From: Pseudomonas sp. MF4836
GTDB taxonomy: Bacteria > Pseudomonadota > Gammaproteobacteria > Pseudomonadales > Pseudomonadaceae
Reading direction: 5' to 3'
DNA length: 64,000 nucleotides
Assembly (NCBI RefSeq): GCF_002018875.1
Contig: NZ_MVOL01000004.1
Span: forward strand, 1 to 64,000
The notes below the pieces were generated by a model that saw nothing but the letters and a program-made list of their open reading frames with translations, ran no database searches and had not been told where the DNA came from. A program made the translations under genes and the position numbers. The stretch's first letter is position 1; each line of letters begins with the position of its first letter. Below, piece by piece: positions 9,311 to 16,443 of this stretch.

Positions 9311-9342
9311 AAAACCCGTCGCGGGCAACCGCGACGGGTTTT
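9311..9342 (+). terminator. intrinsic terminator after the DUF1127 gene
   Basis: A perfect 14-bp stem (9311-9324 with 9329-9342) has a GCAA tetraloop, with A-rich and T-rich ends. It could act in both directions. Confidence 0.9.
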
Positions 9343-9394
9343 GTCGTTTCAGGGCCTCAGTTCCAGTGTGCAAAAGCGATTTGCGTCAGATAGG

Positions 9395-9453
9395 TACAGT
9401 TTTAATATTACATATATTGAACCAATACAGTTTTAAGGTTTGGTTATCTGTAT
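9395..9453. promoter_or_regulatory. second cluster of TACAG motifs
   Basis: TACAGTTTTA occurs twice, 31 bp apart (9395-9404 and 9426-9435), followed by CTGTAT at 9448-9453, in an AT-rich stretch. The spacing is three helical turns, as expected for a dimer or tandem operator. It lies on the far side of the DUF1127 terminator, so it may serve a promoter reading toward the DUF2388 genes. The remainder of 9343-9704 shows no gene. Confidence 0.35.
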
Positions 9454-9704
9454 CGGTAGCTCTGTGCCGAGCACCAGCGCGCTGCAACCCCCGGGATTGA
9501 GCCCACGCAAGGCCCCTACACTCCCGCCACCCATTGGCTTGAAGGGTGCGGGGCAGGCTGTTCGAAGCCTTGGCGCAGGCCTAATATCCCTGGATTATGT
9601 GGCGAGCAATCCTGAAGGCTCGTCTGATTTATCTGAACACCTCCACCAGGCTGTCCGGTGCCCACTCAGCGCCCCCTTATCTGCTATTTACAGGAGTTTC
9701 ATCC

Positions 9705-10022
9705 ATGATCCGTCTTCGCCTGCTCAGCGCTGCTGCCTTGCTGGCCGTGGCTGCCAACGCGCACGCCAGCAGCCTTATCGTGACCACTGATGCAATTGTC
9801 GGCGCACTCAAGGCCACCACCGACGCCACGTCCGATGCCACCTCGTCGCTGCGCGACAACAAGATCGTGCGCGCGGCCCGGGACGACGCCGCCAGCTTCG
9901 TCGCCACCGATGGCGCCATTCGCGGCGTGAAACTGGAAAGCGCGTTCGAGCATATCCGCCAACAGGCTCCGCAGTTGGACGTCAGCGACGCACAGTTGGC
10001 CCAGGCCATTCTGGCGATCTGA
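9705..10022 (+). CDS. exported DUF2388 protein, copy 1
   Basis: A 105-residue protein with a signal peptide (about residues 1-22, cleaved after AHA) and a small domain centred on RDDAASFVATDGAIRGVKLESAFEHI. This is the DUF2388 pattern, known mostly from Pseudomonas and without an assigned function. The ATG at 9705 has a CAGGAG ribosome-binding site 8 nt upstream. It is the first of three tandem paralogs (9705, 10136, 10467) that precede a large DUF4105 gene. The periplasmic location is inferred from the signal peptide. Confidence 0.85.
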   Translation: MIRLRLLSAAALLAVAANAHASSLIVTTDAIVGALKATTDATSDATSSLRDNKIVRAARDDAASFVATDGAIRGVKLESAFEHIRQQAPQLDVSDAQLAQAILAI

Positions 10023-10135
10023 TCACAGACCGATTCCGGCTCTGCCTCGCGCACCCGGAATCCCCGGCGCTGGCCCTCACCCGGGCATTGCGCTAGCCTT
10101 GGCGCTGTTTTTTTTCAGCTGTCGAGAGTCTGGTT

Positions 10136-10438
10136 TTGTTCCGAATACCGCTTAGTGTGTTGCTGTTATCCATGGTCTGTGGAGTGGGCTCGGCTCAGGC
10201 TTTTGACCTGACCACCGAAGGCCTGGTCGTCACCGGTTACGCCACCAGCAAGGTGACCAGTGCCCCCTTCGACAGAAAACTGATACTCGCGGCCCAGGAT
10301 GACGCCGCGGCCTTCGTTGCCAGCGATGGCGTCATGCGAGGCGCACAGTTGGAGTCGGCCCTGGAATACCTGCGGCGCAGCCAGCCAAAACTTCATGCAA
10401 GCGACCTTGAACTGGCGCAAGCAATTCTCGTCCAATAA
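10136..10438 (+). CDS. exported DUF2388 protein, copy 2
   Basis: A 100-residue paralog of its neighbours. It has a signal peptide ending SAQA and the motif QDDAAAFVASDGVMRGAQLESALEYL. Its middle differs from copies 1 and 3, with GYATSKVTSAPFD in place of the threonine-rich stretch. The only sensible start is TTG at 10136, preceded by GAGAG. No ATG lies near enough to keep the signal peptide. Function unknown. Confidence 0.78.
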   Translation: MFRIPLSVLLLSMVCGVGSAQAFDLTTEGLVVTGYATSKVTSAPFDRKLILAAQDDAAAFVASDGVMRGAQLESALEYLRRSQPKLHASDLELAQAILVQ

Positions 10439-10466
10439 TCATCCCCTGTTATTCCGGAGTCGTTCC

Positions 10467-10787
10467 ATGCGCAGCCCGCTGATTGCCGCCACCCTAGGCC
10501 TGTTGTTGTTGGCCGATGTGGCCCAGGCACACACCCTGGTGGCCACCAGTAACATCATCGTCCGCGCCTTTGGCCGCACGATCGATTTCACCTCGGACAC
10601 CACCACCTCCATCCGCGACTCGAAAGTCGTGCGCGAAGCCCACGACGATGCCGCCAGCTTCGTCGCCAGCAACGGCGAAATCCGTGGCGCCCAACTGGAA
10701 GCCGCCTTCGACACCTTGCGCACCCGCGTGCCGCAAGCTCGCGACGCCAGTGACCAGGTACTCGCCGAAGCTATCCTCGCACTGTGA
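10467..10787 (+). CDS. exported DUF2388 protein, copy 3
   Basis: A 106-residue paralog with a signal peptide ending VAQA and the motif HDDAASFVASNGEIRGAQLEAAFDTL. It is closer to copy 1 than to copy 2 (both carry TTD or DTT repeats and an SxRD segment). Its TGA stop overlaps the GTG start of the DUF4105 gene (GTGA at 10784), so translation of the two is coupled. This ties the DUF2388 set to the DUF4105 protein. Confidence 0.85.
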   Translation: MRSPLIAATLGLLLLADVAQAHTLVATSNIIVRAFGRTIDFTSDTTTSIRDSKVVREAHDDAASFVASNGEIRGAQLEAAFDTLRTRVPQARDASDQVLAEAILAL

Positions 10788-12745
10788 GGCCATCAGTCGC
10801 CTGGCTGCTGGCCGGGGCCCTGTCGCTACTGTGCGGCACGGCCCAGGCCGACCTGCAGCTGCGCCTCAAGACCGACGGCTTGACCCCGGCGCAACAGCAG
10901 GCCAGCCAGGCGCTGCTGGATGAAGCGATGCAGGCCCTGCCGCCGCGTTTCATCCAGCAACTGGATCGGCGCATCGATGTCGGCTGGACCGACAAGATGC
11001 CCGAAAACGCCTATGGCCAGGCGTCGCTGGTGTCCGAGCTGGACCTCAATCGCAACCTGCTCGCCAGCCTCACCGACGGCTCGGCCGCGACCCAGAAGAC
11101 CTATCGCCCACACGGCACCGTGCGCCGGGAAATGCTCGCCACCGTGCTCCACGAGCTGACCCACATTTATGACCGCTCGCGCTTGTGGTCCGCCGCAGAG
11201 CGCCCGCTGATCCAGCGCTGCGCCAGACAGAACGCCAACAGCGGCCTGGTCGGCCTGCGGGATGAGTGCCGCGGCCAGACCGAGCGCCGCTTCACCCTGA
11301 GCGATGACCCGCGCCTGCTGGACCTCGCCGGCTGGCCGCAATACGTCGGCCGCCGTGGAGCCCGCGAGGAACACAACCGGCAAGTGGCACGCAGCCCGGA
11401 CATCTACGAGACGACCAACCCCAAAGAGTTCGTCGCGGTGAACATGGAGTACTTCCTCCTCGATCCGAGCTACGCCTGCCGTCGCCCCGGGCTGTACCGC
11501 TATTACCAGGAACACTTCGGCTGGGCACCGCCGGCCAAGGACAGCTGCGCCAAGTCGTTCGCCTTCCTCAATGCCGGCAACGACTTTGCCAAGCAGCCCC
11601 TGGGCCAGGTCGACCCCGAGCGCGTGTATGCGGTCGACTACTTGCTGGCCGAAGCCAACCAGAACTGGGTCAGCCGCTGGGGCCACAGCATGCTGCGCCT
11701 GGTGATCTGTGCCCCGGGCCGCCCGCGCGGACCCGATTGCCGGCTGGACCTGGATCAGCACCTGGTGCTGTCGTATCGGGCCTTTGTCGGAGACGTGCAG
11801 CTGTCGAGCTGGGATGGCCTGGTGGGTAAATACCCGTCACGGCTGTTTGTCCTGCCCCTGGCCCAGGTCATCGACGAATACACCAAGACCGAGCTGCGCA
11901 GCCTGGCCTCGGTGCCGCTGAACCTGTCGCGCACCGAGATCGAGCAGGTGGTGGAACACGCCGCGGAAATGCACTGGAGCTACGACGGCAACTATTACTT
12001 TCTGTCCAATAACTGCGCGGTGGAGAGCCTCAAGCTGCTGCGCAGCGGCAGCAACAATCCGCAACTGATCGGCCTCGACAGCATCGTGCCCAATGGCCTG
12101 CTGGAGGTGCTCAAAGGCAGGGGGCTGGCCGACACCAGCGTGCTCGATGACCCCCGTGAAGCCCTGCGCCTGGGCTATCGCTTCGACTCGTTCCGCGATC
12201 GCTACCAGGCCATGTTCGAGGTCATCAAGAAGCACCTGCCGATCAAACAGACCAGCGTCGAAGACTGGCTGTCACTCAGTGCCGAGGAACGTCGCCAATG
12301 GTTCGCCCAGGCCGACCTGCGCACCAGCGCCGCCTTGCTGCTGCTGGAACAGGCCAGCTTTCGCCGGCAATTGCTGCTGGCCCAGGATGAGGTCAAGCAA
12401 CGCTACCTGGGCGCCCGCGAACTGAAAAACGGCGGCATGGACAACGCCAACAAGACCCTGCAGGAAATCCTCGCCAACAGTGGCTTCCTCAGCCGCCCGG
12501 CGGAGCTGCTGGGCAGCAGTGGCTACGGCCTGCCGCAGCCCAGTGAATGGCAGCGCCTGGAAGCGGAGAGCAGCCTGCGCCAGAAACACCTGCAAGCCCT
12601 GACCGGCGACCTGGATAAAGAAGTCCGCGCCTTGCTCGAACCTGCGCGGGCTGCCGAAATTGCCGCCAACGAAGCCAACCTGAAGCAGGTGGGGGAACAT
12701 TTAAGGGCATTGCACAAGGCAGCAGGGGGGCTGGAGCTGCCTTGA
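10784..12745 (+). CDS. exported HExxH plus DUF4105 (Lnb N-terminal-like) protein
   Basis: A 653-residue protein with a signal peptide (1-22). Residues 123-127 are HELTH, an HExxH zinc-peptidase signature, with a possible third ligand at Glu215 or Glu222 (NPKEFVAVNMEYF). From about 280 to 430 it matches the DUF4105 domain, now often named for the N-terminal periplasmic domain of Lnb: RWGHSMLRLV (His301) and LSNNCAVESL (Cys411) form a Cys-His pair of NlpC/P60 style. The last 200 residues are helical and Gln/Glu-rich. Translation is coupled to the preceding DUF2388 gene. Proposed role: periplasmic processing of lipoproteins or envelope proteins. Neither activity is proven. Confidence 0.8.
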   Translation: MRPSVAWLLAGALSLLCGTAQADLQLRLKTDGLTPAQQQASQALLDEAMQALPPRFIQQLDRRIDVGWTDKMPENAYGQASLVSELDLNRNLLASLTDGSAATQKTYRPHGTVRREMLATVLHELTHIYDRSRLWSAAERPLIQRCARQNANSGLVGLRDECRGQTERRFTLSDDPRLLDLAGWPQYVGRRGAREEHNRQVARSPDIYETTNPKEFVAVNMEYFLLDPSYACRRPGLYRYYQEHFGWAPPAKDSCAKSFAFLNAGNDFAKQPLGQVDPERVYAVDYLLAEANQNWVSRWGHSMLRLVICAPGRPRGPDCRLDLDQHLVLSYRAFVGDVQLSSWDGLVGKYPSRLFVLPLAQVIDEYTKTELRSLASVPLNLSRTEIEQVVEHAAEMHWSYDGNYYFLSNNCAVESLKLLRSGSNNPQLIGLDSIVPNGLLEVLKGRGLADTSVLDDPREALRLGYRFDSFRDRYQAMFEVIKKHLPIKQTSVEDWLSLSAEERRQWFAQADLRTSAALLLLEQASFRRQLLLAQDEVKQRYLGARELKNGGMDNANKTLQEILANSGFLSRPAELLGSSGYGLPQPSEWQRLEAESSLRQKHLQALTGDLDKEVRALLEPARAAEIAANEANLKQVGEHLRALHKAAGGLELP

Positions 12746-12784
12746 TCCTTTGGTATAAGCAGGACTTTTGACGCCATGGAATAG

Positions 12785-12813
12785 TTGACAACACCCATCA
12801 ATATGCCACTATT
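12785..12813 (+). promoter_or_regulatory. candidate promoter of the tubulin-like cluster
   Basis: A perfect TTGACA (12785-12790) is followed after about 17 bp by a weak -10-like hexamer (CACTAT or ACTATT, near 12807-12813). It lies in the 215-bp gap before the first gene of the cluster, where nothing else is recognisable. The -35 is good; the -10 is not. Confidence 0.35.
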
Positions 12814-12960
12814 CCGCGATCGAAAAAATGGTGCCATGCCAGGCTCTGCGCCGCGTTTTTCACGGTGATCGAGCGCCTCGTACGACAATAACCCCCCTTA
12901 TCAGAAGTGCTTGCCGGAGAGATCGGGCGCGGACTTTTACGCAGGTATCAGCAGGATTAT

Positions 12961-14418
12961 ATGGAGATAGTCGGTAATCGCGGCGGGTACCAGTGGCAGC
13001 TTGGCGACCAGCAATGGCAACAAACAGCAGAAGGTGGTTGTTCGCTCTCCAGCGTCGGCGGGGTAAAACCGGCAGCGACCCTGGTCGATCTCGACTATCT
13101 GGTCGGTGCGCGGCTCACTGAATCCGATACCTATCTGCCATCATCTTTCGCGTTCTGCCCGAACAGCGGCGCCGCCCTCACAGCCATCGGCTACCAGGCG
13201 CAAAATCGCTGGCTGCCGCCCTATGGCGATGGCAGCGGATCGCGGGTAGTCAATGACGCCTGCCACCTGGACGGCGCGCAACAGACCGTCAAACAACTCT
13301 TCGAACGCCTGCAGAACTCCGCCGAGCGCGATCTCAATGACAGCAAGCAGATCATTGAGCTGCCGCGCAAGAATGGCCTGAGCTTCTTCGCTGCCAACCT
13401 CGGCGGCCACCGTGAGGCGCTGTTCGCCCTGGGCCGTGAAGGCAGCCTGTTTCTCTGGCAGCGCGGTTCCGAGAAGTGGCTGGAACTGCGCCCCGAAGGC
13501 CATCCGATCGGCCGCAACCGCCTGGAGAACTGGGCCAACTCGGTCAGCCTGTGCCCCGCCGAACATGGCCAGCACCTGCTGTTGGCCGGCGATGAAGGCG
13601 CGGTGCTGGTCAAGGTCGATCCGCTGAACCTCAAATACCGCTGCCAACGCCGCGATGGCCGAGCGCTGGCCGGCTCCGGCGACCTTGAGGAGCAGTCGTT
13701 CCTGCCCCTGGTGCTGGAAGACGGCAGCGTCTGCCTGGTCAGCCCCAGCGCCAACGGCTGGGAGCGCTACCCGGTAGAAGGTGCCGACGCCGCGCAGATG
13801 ACCCGCCTGTCGGCGCCGATTCGTGACCACACGTCCCGCCGCCTGCTGTGGATTGGCGAGCATGGTTACCTGAGCATGCGCCAGGGCCAGGCCCTGCAAG
13901 CGCAGTGGCACCCGTGGCCCAACGGCGCCACCGCCATGCCCGAGCAGGGGCCGCCCTTCCAGGACGGCTACGGCCTGTGGCAACTGATCTTTACCGCCGA
14001 GGGCCAGAGCTATCTGCAACTGGACCCGGGGGCTACCGACCAGCCCAAGCCGATCAAGGGCTATCGCCTGGGCACCGGGCACCTGAGCTTCAAGTACAAC
14101 ATTCGCCTGGAACGTCCCTGGGACACCCACGACGAAAGCATCACCCCGACCACCCGTGAGGTGGTGTACCCGTTTATCGAGTTCAGCAGCGACAAGCTCC
14201 TGCTCTCGATGCGCGTGGAGCAGAACAGCACCCTCGACGATTTCTTCAAAAGCGAACAGCCGGTGGATGCGCAGTACCGCCTCGAGCAGGTCGGTGGCCG
14301 CGGTTTCGGGCTCAAGGCCCACGTCAGCCGCCCGTGGAATGCCCAGTGGTTCTTTTTCGATAACGCGCTGTGGCTGTATATCGATTCTTCCGGAGCGCTT
14401 TACCGATGGAACGCCTGA
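12961..14418 (+). CDS. propeller-like protein of the tubulin-like cluster
   Basis: A 485-residue protein of unknown family, with no signal peptide and no membrane segment. Several segments look like blades of a beta-propeller: LGREGSLFLWQ, AGDEGAVLVKVD, LEDGSVCLVSP and GEHGYLSMRQG, each a Gly-Asp/Glu-Gly turn before an alternating hydrophobic strand, about 50-60 residues apart. I start at ATG 12961, with CAGGA just upstream; a GTG at 12907 would add 18 residues. Its end overlaps the start of the VWA-like gene by 13 bp. It is first in a seven-gene set, so a scaffold role is inferred only. Confidence 0.7.
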   Translation: MEIVGNRGGYQWQLGDQQWQQTAEGGCSLSSVGGVKPAATLVDLDYLVGARLTESDTYLPSSFAFCPNSGAALTAIGYQAQNRWLPPYGDGSGSRVVNDACHLDGAQQTVKQLFERLQNSAERDLNDSKQIIELPRKNGLSFFAANLGGHREALFALGREGSLFLWQRGSEKWLELRPEGHPIGRNRLENWANSVSLCPAEHGQHLLLAGDEGAVLVKVDPLNLKYRCQRRDGRALAGSGDLEEQSFLPLVLEDGSVCLVSPSANGWERYPVEGADAAQMTRLSAPIRDHTSRRLLWIGEHGYLSMRQGQALQAQWHPWPNGATAMPEQGPPFQDGYGLWQLIFTAEGQSYLQLDPGATDQPKPIKGYRLGTGHLSFKYNIRLERPWDTHDESITPTTREVVYPFIEFSSDKLLLSMRVEQNSTLDDFFKSEQPVDAQYRLEQVGGRGFGLKAHVSRPWNAQWFFFDNALWLYIDSSGALYRWNA

Positions 14419-15881
14419 CCCTGATGCTACGCCGTGGCTTGTTACTGATTCTGGCCCTGGGCAGCGCGGGCGCTGTCGCCGAGCCGATGCGCCAGGTGTT
14501 CCTGGTGCAGAACTCCGGCTGGATGGAGCCCTTCTATCTGGACCCGGCGTCGTCGTTCAAACCGCTGGTAATCAAGCTGGCCGCCGCGGCGGCGGGCAAT
14601 TCGGAAGTGGTGATTGGCGGTTTCAACCAGGCCGATGCCCAGCACCCGTCGCCGGAGTGGACTTATCGCGGTCCCGGCACCCACGACAAGCTCGCCGCCA
14701 GCGTCAATCAGCTGAACCTGGTGCGCAAGGCCGGCGGCGCCTACGCCGACACCGACTTCAAGGAAGCGTTGCTGGCGGCCATCAAGACCGGGCTCGAGGG
14801 CCGGGAAGGGATTGTCTGGATCCTCACCAACAACAAGAACAGCCCCAACAACAGCAGCGAAACCTCGCTCAAGAACCGCGAGTTCTATGACCTGCTGCAC
14901 AACGAGGCCAGCATCACCCGGATCGCCGCATTCCCGCAGAAAATGCCGGTGGCAGGCCCCAACTACCAAGCCAACGGCCTGATGATTTATGCGCTGGCCT
15001 ACGGCGATAACGCCGGCAAGGCCCTGGAGCAGGTCCTGGCCCAGCCGGCCCTGGCGACCCTGCTCAAGGACAACCGGGTACGGCTCAAGCCCCTGACCCA
15101 GTCGGCGGTACGCTTTATCCCCACCGGCGTGCAGGACACCCCGGACGTCAGTGCCGAACTGGCCCCGGACCAGCAGACCCTGATCCTCAATATCAACGTC
15201 GACAGCTCGCCCAAAACCGCGGTGCTGCTGGGCAAGTTCGAAAACCAGTTCAACCCGTACCAGATCCACGACGCGAAGATCGAGATGAACCTGGACATGC
15301 CGGGCGAAGCCCTGCAATCGAGCATCTCCCTCGACCGCCTGACGGACCTGGAACCCGGTGCGCGCTCCAGCGAAGCCGCGATCAGCCTGCAACTGCCGCC
15401 CCTGCCGTCCCAATGGTCGAGCGAGGTGATCCTCTCCAGCGGTTACCAGCGCGCCGGGACCATCGAGGTGCGCCTGAGCGAGCAGCAACTGCGTATCTCC
15501 CAGGACTTCATCGCGAAGATGAACGAACTGTTCCCTGGCGATGCGCTGCCGGACGTGTTTATCCCGTCCAGCGAAGCCAGCACTTCTTCGACCGTTCTGC
15601 CGATCGTGCTGCGCATCAGCTACCCGCTGGGGCCGGTGCTGTTGCTGTTCGGGCTGTTCCTGCTGCTGTTGATCGCGGCCCTGGTGGGCAAAAGCATGAT
15701 CGCCGGCAAGAAAGCCGTGACCGTGATGGTGGAGGGCGTGGCCCAGCACTATCCGCTCAAACCCTTTAGCAGTGCCAACGTCTACGACGCCCAGCAGAAC
15801 AAGGTCGCGACCATCAAGCGCGGCCTGTTCGGGGTCAAGCTCCTGGACAAGGCTCCCGACACTGCTGTGCGTCTCAAGTAA
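14406..15881 (+). CDS. exported VWA-like membrane protein
   Basis: A 491-residue protein with a signal peptide (1-25) and a VWA-like domain from about 28 to 230. The MIDAS signature that normally reads DxSxS is QNSGWM here (residues 35-40), and the usual LTDG reads LTNN, so metal binding is probably lost. A Thr in ADTDF fits the third MIDAS loop. A beta-rich region follows, then one membrane helix near 415-440 and a basic cytoplasmic tail of about 50 residues. The topology would link the periplasm to the cytoplasmic tubulin-like proteins. The ATG at 14406 has GGAGCG upstream. Confidence 0.72.
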   Translation: MERLTLMLRRGLLLILALGSAGAVAEPMRQVFLVQNSGWMEPFYLDPASSFKPLVIKLAAAAAGNSEVVIGGFNQADAQHPSPEWTYRGPGTHDKLAASVNQLNLVRKAGGAYADTDFKEALLAAIKTGLEGREGIVWILTNNKNSPNNSSETSLKNREFYDLLHNEASITRIAAFPQKMPVAGPNYQANGLMIYALAYGDNAGKALEQVLAQPALATLLKDNRVRLKPLTQSAVRFIPTGVQDTPDVSAELAPDQQTLILNINVDSSPKTAVLLGKFENQFNPYQIHDAKIEMNLDMPGEALQSSISLDRLTDLEPGARSSEAAISLQLPPLPSQWSSEVILSSGYQRAGTIEVRLSEQQLRISQDFIAKMNELFPGDALPDVFIPSSEASTSSTVLPIVLRISYPLGPVLLLFGLFLLLLIAALVGKSMIAGKKAVTVMVEGVAQHYPLKPFSSANVYDAQQNKVATIKRGLFGVKLLDKAPDTAVRLK

Positions 15882-15913
15882 CCCTCACTCAAGAATCCCC
15901 AAGGAAGTTGAAC

Positions 15914-16330
15914 ATGGCCCAGACCAGCACACTGCCAGCCCCGATTGAAAGCGAAGCACCGGCAGCACCGGCCAGCACCACCAGCAGCACCTTGAGCGTG
16001 CCATCGCCGATCGGTCTGGACCTGGGTCCGAAAAAAGTCGACAGCCGCGACGCCCTGATCGGGGTGGCGGTGCTGGTGGTCCTGGCGATCATCTTCTTCG
16101 TGATCAAGAACGCCTACGCCAACTGGCGCGTACGTGAGCGTGTGGCACCGAGCCGCGCCAATGCTTCCGGCTGGTTCCTGTTCCTCGGCCTGCTGATGGT
16201 TGCGACCATGGCGGTGCTGGCGGTGATCAACTCCGGCCAGTTCCTGGCTCCGCTGTACCTGGCGCCGCTGGGCGGCGTTGCAGCCATCTCCCTGGTTGCC
16301 TGGCTGATGACCTTCTCGGCCAAGCGCTGA
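15914..16330 (+). CDS. small three-helix membrane protein of the cluster
   Basis: A 138-residue protein of no recognised family. The first 45 residues are Pro/Ala/Ser/Thr-rich. Three hydrophobic helices follow (about 47-69, 84-106 and 110-133). The ATG at 15914 has AAGGAAG 7 nt upstream. It sits 32 bp after the VWA-like gene and is followed by a GC-rich hairpin before the tubulin-like gene. Its size and its position between a membrane-anchored VWA-like protein and a cytoskeletal protein suggest a membrane adaptor, which is inference. Confidence 0.75.
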   Translation: MAQTSTLPAPIESEAPAAPASTTSSTLSVPSPIGLDLGPKKVDSRDALIGVAVLVVLAIIFFVIKNAYANWRVRERVAPSRANASGWFLFLGLLMVATMAVLAVINSGQFLAPLYLAPLGGVAAISLVAWLMTFSAKR

Positions 16331-16346
16331 GTCATCGCTGCCTGAT

Positions 16347-16373
16347 GGCCGGGGGTGCGCTGCGCACCCGGCC
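16347..16373 (+). other. intergenic hairpin before the large tubulin-like gene
   Basis: A GC-rich stem-loop with two bulged G (GGCC ends at 16347-16350 and 16370-16373, TGCG/CGCA top). No T run follows, so it is more likely an mRNA-processing or stability element than a terminator. A similar one precedes the second tubulin-like gene at 21877-21899. Confidence 0.5.
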
Positions 16374-16443
16374 CGTCTCACCCCAATAGCGGATCAATTG
16401 CCAAGTTCACTTGGCCAGCCCACCCGGGCTCATGGAGTTTCTG

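Noticed and set aside
13006..13165. Possible zinc ribbon in the propeller-like protein (CSLSS and FCPNSG)
   Set aside because: The second Cys of the FCPNSG pair is Ser and spacing is irregular, so no metal site can be argued.
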